Shown: piece by piece, positions 1-7,420 of the stretch
How positions within the stretch are numbered: the first letter of the stretch is position 1
Layout of the letters: the number at the start of each line of letters is the position of its first letter
NCBI GenBank assembly: GCA_039930985.1
Contig: JBDTSV010000157.1
Location: 1-64,000 of the forward strand
DNA from: CADEED01 sp039930985
Lineage (GTDB): Bacteria > Pseudomonadota > Gammaproteobacteria > Steroidobacterales > Steroidobacteraceae
DNA: 64,000 nucleotides
Direction of reading: 5' to 3'
Notes under the pieces: model-generated
The model's input: only the letters and a program-made list of their open reading frames with translations
Databases searched by the model: none
What the model was told of the DNA's origin: nothing
Position numbers and translations under genes: made by a program

Positions 1-192
1 GCTCGATTGGCTCAGGAGCAAGCCTCAAGAGCTCGATTGGCTCTGGCGCGACTGTGAATAGTTCAATCGGTTCTGGCGCAAGCGTAAACAGCTCGATTGG
101 CTCAGGAGCAAGCCTCAAGAGCTCGATTGGCTCTGGCGCGACTGTAAATAGTTCGATCGGTTCTGGCGCAAGCGTAAACAGCTCGATTGGCT
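1..192 (+). repeat. 30-bp tandem repeat with 90-bp higher-order period
   Basis: Six full 30-bp units start at 1, 31, 61, 91, 121 and 151, and a seventh is truncated at 181. Units 1 and 4 are identical, units 2 and 5 differ by one base, and units 3 and 6 by one base. The array is therefore a duplicated 90-bp block of three diverged 30-mers. It encodes the decapeptide repeats of the truncated upstream protein. There are no spacers, so it is not a CRISPR array. Confidence 0.9.
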
Positions 193-206
193 CGGGTTTC
201 AACTAG
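1..206 (+). CDS. C-terminal end of a decapeptide-repeat protein (5' truncated)
   Basis: The reading frame is open from the window edge (first full codon at base 3) to a TAG at 204-206. It encodes about six and a half copies of a ten-residue unit, SSIGSGA(S/T)(L/V)(K/N), ending SSIGSGFN. No start codon lies in the window, so the gene begins upstream. The regular Ile-Gly-x-Gly-Ala-x-Val pattern resembles beta-helix or trimeric-autotransporter-like surface repeats, but ten residues fits neither the 6-residue hexapeptide nor the 14-residue YadA period exactly. The function is unknown. That this is coding is supported by the frame staying open through exact 30-nt units, while the other two forward frames hit stops inside the array. 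Confidence 0.6.
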   Translation, partial: SIGSGASLKSSIGSGATVNSSIGSGASVNSSIGSGASLKSSIGSGATVNSSIGSGASVNSSIGSGFN

Positions 207-386
207 GCAGAGATCGACGAAGGTCGGTGGCGCGCCCCTCCTTGTGTTGCGAAGGAAGCGATGGCGATAGCATTCTTGTGTTTTCACGACACATTGCGGA
301 ACAAAACATCTGTTTTTAGCGAATCGCGCGAATAAGTCGATAAGTGCCGGCTGACCCGCCGTGGGAAAGTGCTGCGCGGAACGACG

Positions 387-1181
387 ATGAAACCATCGAA
401 AGAGGACGCCACCGAGATGGCGTTAGCCGCGCTACTCGATGTCCTTGCTTCGATCTTGGTCCCGCTCGAAATCACGCCAGCACGCTTGGCTCAGATAGCT
501 CGGGCGTCGTTCGTCAAGGCGAGCGCGATTCACGCACGAATGCGAAGCTCCGGGCGCCCCCATCTCGCGCGAATTGCGGCCCTGACAGGACTAAGCAGGG
601 CCGAAGTAAAACGTGTCGTCGCAGCGAACTACAGCTTCGGCCCCCGTGAAGTCGAGACCTCGCCAAGAGCGTTACGCGTGCTTCACGCATGGCGAGGATC
701 AAAGGAATACTCTCGCGCAGGCCGCGCAAAATCGCTTCGCATTAGTGGTCCATTTCCGAGTTTCGAAACTCTCTGCCGGGAATTCAGCGGTGACATCCCG
801 CATAGAGTGATCCTCACCGAACTCGAAAGCAGAAGTCGCGTAAAACTCAAGAAGAAGCGCACGTGGGTTTCGGCAATAGGAACATCGCGCTCGCGAGTAT
901 CATTCAAGCGCGATCTTTCCAATCTTGTTTTTGCGGCTTCGCTGATTGGTGAGTTTTCCGCGAGCGAAAGAGTCTTAGTAAAGCGAAAAGACAAGATTAG
1001 ATCTTCAACTGAAATTCAGGATTCGTATTTCGAGAACGCAATCGCGGGTCGCGTAACAGAACTTCTCGACAATCTTCCCGAAATGTTTGCGACGAACAAG
1101 AATGTTTCAAAGAACAAGCATTGCGTGAGCGTCTATACGCTCGTTTCAACAGGCAAACGAACTCGCAGTCAGCGGAGTTGA
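387..1181 (+). CDS. DUF6502 family protein
   Basis: A 264-residue protein whose N-terminal half has the DUF6502 pattern: a helical segment with PARLAQIARASFVKAS, then GRPHLARIAALTGLSRAEVKR, which reads as a helix-turn-helix, then a segment with VLHAWRGSKEY and SFETLCREFSGDIP. The family is common in Proteobacteria and its biochemical function is unknown; the HTH-like part suggests nucleic-acid binding (inference). ATG 387, with a GGA 6 nt upstream, is preferred over the in-frame GTG at 369. The gene is poorer in GC than almost everything downstream and uses AGA, AAA and TTA codons freely. It is followed after 2 nt by a second protein of similar type. Confidence 0.65.
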   Translation: MKPSKEDATEMALAALLDVLASILVPLEITPARLAQIARASFVKASAIHARMRSSGRPHLARIAALTGLSRAEVKRVVAANYSFGPREVETSPRALRVLHAWRGSKEYSRAGRAKSLRISGPFPSFETLCREFSGDIPHRVILTELESRSRVKLKKKRTWVSAIGTSRSRVSFKRDLSNLVFAASLIGEFSASERVLVKRKDKIRSSTEIQDSYFENAIAGRVTELLDNLPEMFATNKNVSKNKHCVSVYTLVSTGKRTRSQRS

Positions 1182-1183
1182 AC

Positions 1184-1903
1184 GTGGCTACCAAAGCACA
1201 GCGCGTCAAGTATTTCGGAGGAACATTGACCACACTGTGTGAGTTAATGAGTTCGTATGGGATCTCAAAAGAAACTGCGGCGGCGGAATTCAAGATTGCG
1301 CTCGAGAGAGGATATGTCGGAGGGCAATTGTCGCCGAGTCGTGAGACGCGCCCAATTACAAGCATGGCCGACTTATGCAAGCGCTGGCATTTCGAAAAAG
1401 CGTACTTGGACAAGGATGGAAAGCCGAAGCCACTTACGTGGAATGGAATAGCGGGGAGCTTGCTGAAATTCGCCGAGCGAATAAACGGAAAGAAAGAAGC
1501 CCGAGAGGTAATAGCCGATCTAATCTCGCGCAAACTTATTCGGCGCACTCGCAACGGCGAATGGCTACCCAAAGCGCAAGTCGTTGCTCCATCTGGCTTA
1601 GATTCTGCGCAAGTCCTTCGCACGGCGACAATGCTAGAACTCTTGCTTCGTACCGTTGCATATAACAGTGAACGAAACTACCGCGGCGATGTCCTGCTTG
1701 AAGTCCTTGCGCAAGTGCCTCGATTGCCCGCCGCCGAGATCGGCGCCTTCAAGAAATTTTCGAAAGCGCAGGGACTCACATTCGCGATGTCTGTAGATGA
1801 CTGGCTTGAATCGCGAAATATTTCTAGATCGAATCGCAAGCGAGTGCCAACACGTGAAGCAGGTGTTATTGCGTTCGCGTTCGAACACCCGACGAAACGC
1901 TAG
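1184..1903 (+). CDS. DUF6502-like protein, second tandem copy
   Basis: A protein of 239 residues. Recognisable DUF6502-like segments are LCKRWHFEKAYLDKDGKPKP followed by a helical stretch (SLLKFAERINGK) and a winged-helix-like part (VIADLISRKLIRRTRNGEW). The middle of the upstream gene has the same layout, so the two are probably diverged paralogues or a divided regulator. The frame is open from ATG 1121, but that start would overlap the previous gene by 61 nt. GTG 1184 begins 2 nt after the upstream stop and has GCGGAG 7 nt before it, so it is chosen. Base composition is as low in GC as the neighbour. Function unknown. Confidence 0.6.
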   Translation: MATKAQRVKYFGGTLTTLCELMSSYGISKETAAAEFKIALERGYVGGQLSPSRETRPITSMADLCKRWHFEKAYLDKDGKPKPLTWNGIAGSLLKFAERINGKKEAREVIADLISRKLIRRTRNGEWLPKAQVVAPSGLDSAQVLRTATMLELLLRTVAYNSERNYRGDVLLEVLAQVPRLPAAEIGAFKKFSKAQGLTFAMSVDDWLESRNISRSNRKRVPTREAGVIAFAFEHPTKR

Positions 1904-1924
1904 TTACAGCGACAAAAACTCCAG

Positions 1925-3595
1925 TCAATTTCGAGGCAACTCATCCCTCAGCGCTCTTCTCAAAATCTTGCCGACATTCGTCTTCGGCAATTCTGGCCTG
2001 AAGTAAACGTGCTTTGGCACCTTGTATCCGGTGAGCGCTTTGCGGCAGTGATCGATGATCTCCTGCTCCGTGAGATTTGGGTCCTTCTTCACGATGAACA
2101 GCGCAACCACCTCGCCTGACCTTTCATCAGGCTGTGCTATCGCAGCGGCCTCGAGCACTCCCGGATGCGTTACCGCGATGCTCTCGACTTCATTTGGGTA
2201 CACGTTGAAACCGGACACGAGGATCATGTCCTTCTTCCGGTCTTCAATGAACACGAGGCCGCGCTCATCAATGCGCCCAATGTCACCAGTGCGGAGCAGA
2301 TCGTTTCCGATCATCACCTTCGCGGTCTCGTCGGGACGGTTCCAGTAGCCAGCCATCACCTGCGGGCCGCGCACACAAATTTCTCCGACGACATTGATAC
2401 CGAGCTCATTCCCATCGTCATCACGAATGCTGATCTCGGTCGAGGGAATCGGGAACCCGATGGAGCCGTTGAAATCTTCGCCGGGTAGATTGATGCACGC
2501 GGCAGGTGACGTTTCGGTCAGGCCCCACGCCTGCGTCAGTATCTTCCCGGTAACCTCTTTCCACCGCTTGGCAACCGCCTCCTGTACAGCCATGCCGCCG
2601 CCGAGCGTGATATGCAGATTGCTGAAGTCCACCGTCTCGAACCCCGGTGTGTGCAGCAATGCATTGAAGAGAGTATTTACGCCGCTCAAGTAGGCGAACT
2701 TGTACTTGCGCAGCTCGGCGACGAATGCAGGGAAGTCGCGCGGATTCGTGATGAGTACGTTGCGCCAGCCGAGGATTATGAAGAGGAGGCAGTTCGCCGT
2801 CAGCGCGAAGATGTGATACAGCGGCAATGCGGTGACAAGCGTCGCCGGCTCGCGAGGCAGCGTGGTCCCTATCCACTCGCGCGCCTGCAGCACATTCGCC
2901 ACCATGTTGCCATGCGTGAGCATGGCTCCCTTGGCGACCCCGGTGGTTCCGCCGGTGTATTGCAGAAACGCGATGTCGGAATGGGTGAGCCTGGCGGACT
3001 GCAGCCGGACTTCGCTGCCTTCATTCAAAGCTTGTTTGAATCGCTTGGCGCCGGGCAGGCTGTATGGCTTCACCTGCTTGCGCTTGTGACGCACGACGAA
3101 GTCGACGATGTTGCCTTTCGGGAAGCCGAGCAACTCGCCGACGCTGGTCAACACCACGTGTTTGATGGGGGTGTGAGCAATCACTTCTTGCAGCACATGC
3201 GCGAAATTCTCGACGATCACGATGACTGTTGCGCCGGAGTCGCTCAGCTGGTGCTCGAGCTCACGCGCGGTGTAAAGCGGGTTGGTATTGACGACGGTGA
3301 AGCCGGCCCGTAACGCGCCGAGGATCGCGATCGGGTATTGCAGGGTGTTAGGCATCATGACGGCGACGCGGTCGCCCTTCTTGAGTCCGCAGCTGTGCTG
3401 CAGGAACGCCCCGAATTGCACCGACAGAATGTCCAGTTCGCCAAAGGTCATGGCTTTGCCCATCTGCACATAGGCGTCGCGCACGGCGTGGATGGCGAGT
3501 CCGCGTTCGATGAGCTCCTTGAGCGAGGGGTACTCATTTATGTCGATCTCAGGGCGAACGCCCGGCGGATACGACTTGAGCCAATGTTTTTCCAC
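1925..3595 (-). CDS. fadD: Long-chain fatty acid--CoA ligase
   Basis: A 556-residue ANL-superfamily enzyme that activates fatty acids with ATP and CoA at the inner membrane, the first step of beta-oxidation. Visible motifs in order are the P-loop-like YTGGTTGVAKGAMLTH, the A5 motif AWGLTETSP, the A7 motif RTGDIGRIDERG and the A8 hinge VSGFNVYPNEVE. Length matches E. coli FadD (561). The frame extends to 3649, but GTG 3595 gives the family N-terminus EKHWLKSYPPGV and has GAGGGA 5 nt upstream. The gene lies 28 nt after tesA on the same strand, so the two probably form an operon joining fatty-acid release to activation. Confidence 0.93.
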   Translation of the reverse strand: MEKHWLKSYPPGVRPEIDINEYPSLKELIERGLAIHAVRDAYVQMGKAMTFGELDILSVQFGAFLQHSCGLKKGDRVAVMMPNTLQYPIAILGALRAGFTVVNTNPLYTARELEHQLSDSGATVIVIVENFAHVLQEVIAHTPIKHVVLTSVGELLGFPKGNIVDFVVRHKRKQVKPYSLPGAKRFKQALNEGSEVRLQSARLTHSDIAFLQYTGGTTGVAKGAMLTHGNMVANVLQAREWIGTTLPREPATLVTALPLYHIFALTANCLLFIILGWRNVLITNPRDFPAFVAELRKYKFAYLSGVNTLFNALLHTPGFETVDFSNLHITLGGGMAVQEAVAKRWKEVTGKILTQAWGLTETSPAACINLPGEDFNGSIGFPIPSTEISIRDDDGNELGINVVGEICVRGPQVMAGYWNRPDETAKVMIGNDLLRTGDIGRIDERGLVFIEDRKKDMILVSGFNVYPNEVESIAVTHPGVLEAAAIAQPDERSGEVVALFIVKKDPNLTEQEIIDHCRKALTGYKVPKHVYFRPELPKTNVGKILRRALRDELPRN

Positions 3596-3623
3596 GACGA
3601 TCCCTCGAATTCGGTCTCGCAGG

Positions 3624-4286
3624 CTAGCTCGCGGGTTTGCGCGGGGCAACTAGCAGCGGCTTGAGCTTGGGCCAGACGTTTTCGAGCATGCGCGGCTGCC
3701 CGCTCGCGTTGGCATGAATGCCGTCGCGTTGCATGAGCGTGGGGTTCAGCGCCACTTGGTCGAGCAGGAAGGGCACAAGGGCAATGGAGTTCGCCGACGC
3801 CAGCGATGTGTACATATCGCGGAACTCCTGCGCGTATCTCGGGCCGTAGTTAGGTGGAATCATCATGCCAACGAGCACCACGCGCGCTTGCGACCCGCGC
3901 GCCAGCCCGATCGCTCGCTTCAGGTTCTCTCGGCTCGTCGCCAGAGGCAATCCGCGCAATCCGTCGTTGCCACCGAGCTCGATGATCACGACGTTGGGCT
4001 TGTGCAGCGTGAGGACGCGCGGCAGGCGCGCGAGCCCGCCCTGCGTCGTTTCGCCGCTGACGCTGGCATTGATCACCTTGTATCCGTACCCTTCGGAAGC
4101 GATCCGCTGCGCGAGCAGGTTTACCCATCCTTCCTTGATTTCGATGCCGTATCCGGCACTGAGACTGTCGCCGAGCACGACGACGGTGCGGGGCGTGGCG
4201 ACTTCGGCTCCGGCAGGGTTTACCAGCGCGAAGACCAACACCAACTGAATGAATCTGATGAGCGTACTCAAAGCCGAAAGCCTCAC
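3624..4286 (-). CDS. tesA: Arylesterase / acyl-CoA thioesterase I, GDSL family
   Basis: A periplasmic SGNH hydrolase of about 220 residues. The blocks are visible: VVLGDSLSAGYG (nucleophile Ser), NASVSGETT, IELGGNDGLRG, and RDGIHANASG supplying the Asp/His pair. GTG 4286 gives the N-terminus MRLSALSTLIRFIQLVLVF followed by ALVNPAGA, a good Sec signal peptide; the longer open frame to 4436 has no such feature. With this start the first ~38 nt overlap the 5' end of the divergent ABC ATPase gene. The neighbourhood (tesA divergent from ybbA-ybbP) is the same as in E. coli, which supports the call. Confidence 0.9.
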   Translation of the reverse strand: MRLSALSTLIRFIQLVLVFALVNPAGAEVATPRTVVVLGDSLSAGYGIEIKEGWVNLLAQRIASEGYGYKVINASVSGETTQGGLARLPRVLTLHKPNVVIIELGGNDGLRGLPLATSRENLKRAIGLARGSQARVVLVGMMIPPNYGPRYAQEFRDMYTSLASANSIALVPFLLDQVALNPTLMQRDGIHANASGQPRMLENVWPKLKPLLVAPRKPAS

Positions 4287-4920
4287 AAAAAAGGTTACCA
4301 GCCCGGAAGGGATGCTGACTATCGTGGACGATGTTTCGTTGGACATTGCCGCCGGGGAATCAGTTGCCATTGTGGGGGCTTCGGGCGCGGGTAAATCCAC
4401 GCTGCTTGCGCTGCTGGCGGGCCTCGATACACCCACTTCCGGACGTGTGACGCTCGCGGGCTCCGACCTGACGGCGCTCGACGAAGATGGCCGCGCACGA
4501 CTGCGCGCCGAGCGCGTTGGCTTCGTGTTCCAGTCCTTTCACCTGCTGCCCTCGCTGACGGCCGTCGAAAACGTGATGTTGCCCCTCGAGCTGGCCGGCC
4601 GTCGTGATGCGCGCGCCGCCGCTGCGGAAACTCTGGGGCGCGTCGGTCTGGCGCAACGCACGGGTCACTACCCACGCCAGCTCTCCGGCGGCGAACAGCA
4701 GCGCGTAGCGATTGCTCGCGCCTTCGTCACGCGCCCGGCGGTGCTGTTCGCCGATGAGCCCACCGGCAACCTCGATACGCACACCGGCGAGCGCATTGTC
4801 TCGCTACTCTTCGAGCTCAATGCGGAAGTGAACACCACGCTGGTGCTCGTAACCCACGATCGCACGGTGGCGACGCGTTGTGGCCGCGTATTGCAGATGG
4901 ATTCGGGATTGTTGAAATGA
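4249..4920 (+). CDS. ybbA: ABC transporter ATP-binding protein, YbbA/LolD type
   Basis: A 223-residue ATPase with Walker A GASGAGKST, Q-loop VGFVFQSFH, signature LSGGEQQRVA, Walker B AVLFADEPTGNLD and H-loop LVTHD. It is of the MacB/LolD-like export class and pairs with the FtsX-type permease that follows 10 nt later. ATG 4249 and ATG 4258 are both possible; neither has a good Shine-Dalgarno sequence, and 4258 (MSVLKAESLTKK) fits family length slightly better. The 5' end overlaps the divergent tesA start. The substrate is unknown; E. coli YbbAP is linked to lipid or esterase functions only by its neighbourhood. Confidence 0.9.
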   Translation: MNLMSVLKAESLTKKVTSPEGMLTIVDDVSLDIAAGESVAIVGASGAGKSTLLALLAGLDTPTSGRVTLAGSDLTALDEDGRARLRAERVGFVFQSFHLLPSLTAVENVMLPLELAGRRDARAAAAETLGRVGLAQRTGHYPRQLSGGEQQRVAIARAFVTRPAVLFADEPTGNLDTHTGERIVSLLFELNAEVNTTLVLVTHDRTVATRCGRVLQMDSGLLK

Positions 4921-4930
4921 AAGCCTCGTC

Positions 4931-7420
4931 ATGAACGCTTTGGCGCTGGCGTTGCGAACGTTGCTTCGCGAGTGGAAGTCGGGTGAGCTCGGTGTGCTGG
5001 TGCTCGCCATTACGGTGGCGGTTGCCGCGCTCACCGGCGTCGGATTCCTCGTCAATCGCATTGGAATCGCGGTCGACAATCAGGCCGGCGAAGTTCTCGC
5101 CGCGGATCTGCGTCTGGAATCCGGGCAGGTGATGGACGACAAGGCGATCGTCGAAGCACGTCGTCGTGGCCTCGAGGTGGCGCGCGTCACGGGTTTGTTC
5201 AGCGTGGTCTTCAACGGCGACATCAACCAGCTGACATCGCTGCGAGCGGTTTCGGACCAATATCCGCTGCGGGGGCGCGTGATGCTCTCGGACCAGCCTT
5301 TCGGAGCACCGCAGGCCGCCGAAGGCAATCCGCGGCCTGGTGAGGTCTGGCCAGATTCGCGCCTCGCCGCCGCGCTGGGCGCGAGCGTGGGAACTGAGCT
5401 CAGCATCGGCGCACGCACATTTCGGGTTGCGCGCATCCTCATCACGCGTCCCGACCAGGGAGCCACGTTTCTGGAGTTGGCACCGAGCCTGATCATGAAC
5501 GAGGTGGATCTCGAATCCACGCAACTCATTCAGCCCGGCAGCCGCATGCGCCTGGCGCAGTTGTTTGCTGGACCCCGGAATGAGATTGCGATGTTCAAGG
5601 AATGGCTCGAAGCCAACAAGACGCCACAGGAAGAGATCGAAGACGTCGCGGACTCCGCTCCGCAGATCAAGTCGGCCATCGACCGGTCGGCGCGCTTTCT
5701 CAGCATCGCGAGCCTGGTAGCGGTGCTGTTGTGCGCGATCGCCGTGGCAATGGCCGCCCGGCGCTACGTGCATCGGCACCTCGACTCGGTCGCGCTGCTG
5801 AAGACACTGGGCGCGACGCGCGCCTTCACCCTAACGGTGAGCCTGGTCCAGCTCACGATAGTTGGCCTGCTGGCCGCGGTATTGGGTTCGATACTCGGGT
5901 TTGGTGCGCAGGCATGGCTCGTGAAGGCACTGTCCGGTCTTCTGCGCGGCGATCTGCCGGCACCCGGGCTCGCACCTCTCGGCATCGGGTTTCTGACCGC
6001 TGTCGCGGTGCTGGGTGGTTTTGCGCTGCCGCCTCTGCTGCAGTTGTCGCGAACGCCGGCCCTGCGCGTCCTGCGTCGCGACATCGGGCCACCGCAGCCG
6101 CTGGTGGTGCTCGCATTCGGTCCAGCGGTCATCGCCATCGCCTTCCTCATCTATTGGGTGCTGCGCGATCAACGCACCTTCCTGGTGTTTGTCATCGGGC
6201 TCTCGGCTTTCGTCGCGGCGGTTGCCGGCGCCGGCTGGCTGCTCGTAAAGCTAACTACCCGGTTTCGCGGCGGTGTCGGCGTGTCGTGGCGCTACGGCAT
6301 CGCCAACCTCGGCCGCCGGCGCACCGAGAGCGTGGTTCAGCTCACCGCGTTCGCGCTCGGCATCATGATGCTGTTGCTGCTCGCGGTGGTGCGCAACGAC
6401 CTGCTCAACGACTGGCGCCGCAGCCTGCCCGCCGATACGCCGAACTTCTTCTTCATCAACATTCCGCCGGACCAGCACCAGGAATTCACTGCGTTCCTGG
6501 AAGCCCGTGGCGCGCTGCACGCGCGCGCGCGGCCCATGGTCCGTGCACGGATGACGCACATCAACGGCAAGGCGGTGGACGACATCAAGTTCACCACGCG
6601 TCGCGGACGTGAGTTCGCCAACCGCGACCAGAACATCACCTGGTCCGACGTGTTGGGCAGCGACAACGTGATAACGGCTGGTCACTGGTTCACGCCTGAG
6701 GAGTTCGGCAAGCCACTCGTGTCGGTGTCCACGGAATACATGGAAGAAATGAACCTCAAACTCGGCGACTCGCTGCAGTTCGACATCGCGGGCGAGACAC
6801 GCACCGCGGCCATTTCCAGCGTGCGCGACGTGAAGTGGGACAGCTTCCAGCCAAATTTCTTCCTGATGTTCGCGCCGGGTTTGCTGGAGGGTTCGCAGGG
6901 CACCTGGATGACCGCGGTTCACCTGCAGACCAGCAATCCGAAAACCATCGCCGACCTGGTGCGCCGCTTTCCGAGCGTGTCGGTTTTCAACGTCGACGAT
7001 CTGCTTCGCCAGGTGCGTTCCGTGATCGACAAGGCCGTGGCCGCAGTACAGAGCGTGTTTCTATTCACCCTCATGGCGGGTCTGGTCGTACTCGTTGCGG
7101 CCGTGCAGGCGAGCCGCGAAGAACGGCGTTACGAAAGCGCCATGCTGCGTACGCTCGGAGCGAATCGCGCAACCGTGCTCAAGGGCCTGCTGTCCGAGTT
7201 CGCCGCGCTCGGCGTGTTGTCAGGCACGCTGGCCGCCGGCGGTGCCTCCATTGCCGGGGTGTACATCGCCAGGCGCGTCCTGCAGATTCCCTACACCGCC
7301 GATCCCTGGGTATGGTTTTACGGCCTGGTGGGCGGGGGGTTGTTAGTCTGCCTCGCGGGGTGGCTCGCCACCCGCTCGGTGGTGAATCAACCTCCCTTGC
7401 TCACATTGCGGAGTGGGTGA
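4931..7420 (+). CDS. ybbP: FtsX-like ABC transporter permease, YbbP type
   Basis: An 829-residue inner-membrane protein. It has an N-terminal transmembrane segment (VLVLAITVAVAALTGVGF), a large periplasmic part, a central block of several membrane segments around residues 255-480, a second periplasmic part, and a C-terminal FtsX block with VLVAAVQASREERRYESAML. Size and layout match E. coli YbbP (about 800 residues, two FtsX modules). It is probably the membrane half of the exporter whose ATPase lies directly upstream. The stop TGA 7418-7420 shares one base with the next start codon, so the three genes form one transcription unit. Confidence 0.88.
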   Translation: MNALALALRTLLREWKSGELGVLVLAITVAVAALTGVGFLVNRIGIAVDNQAGEVLAADLRLESGQVMDDKAIVEARRRGLEVARVTGLFSVVFNGDINQLTSLRAVSDQYPLRGRVMLSDQPFGAPQAAEGNPRPGEVWPDSRLAAALGASVGTELSIGARTFRVARILITRPDQGATFLELAPSLIMNEVDLESTQLIQPGSRMRLAQLFAGPRNEIAMFKEWLEANKTPQEEIEDVADSAPQIKSAIDRSARFLSIASLVAVLLCAIAVAMAARRYVHRHLDSVALLKTLGATRAFTLTVSLVQLTIVGLLAAVLGSILGFGAQAWLVKALSGLLRGDLPAPGLAPLGIGFLTAVAVLGGFALPPLLQLSRTPALRVLRRDIGPPQPLVVLAFGPAVIAIAFLIYWVLRDQRTFLVFVIGLSAFVAAVAGAGWLLVKLTTRFRGGVGVSWRYGIANLGRRRTESVVQLTAFALGIMMLLLLAVVRNDLLNDWRRSLPADTPNFFFINIPPDQHQEFTAFLEARGALHARARPMVRARMTHINGKAVDDIKFTTRRGREFANRDQNITWSDVLGSDNVITAGHWFTPEEFGKPLVSVSTEYMEEMNLKLGDSLQFDIAGETRTAAISSVRDVKWDSFQPNFFLMFAPGLLEGSQGTWMTAVHLQTSNPKTIADLVRRFPSVSVFNVDDLLRQVRSVIDKAVAAVQSVFLFTLMAGLVVLVAAVQASREERRYESAMLRTLGANRATVLKGLLSEFAALGVLSGTLAAGGASIAGVYIARRVLQIPYTADPWVWFYGLVGGGLLVCLAGWLATRSVVNQPPLLTLRSG

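Noticed and set aside
1..192. CRISPR array
   Set aside because: The repeats are contiguous with no spacers and keep one reading frame open; they code a peptide repeat.
6835..7419. N-terminal extension of the metallophosphoesterase
   Set aside because: It overlaps the permease in another frame, has no family resemblance, and the ATG at 7420 has a ribosome-binding site and is overlapped by the permease stop.
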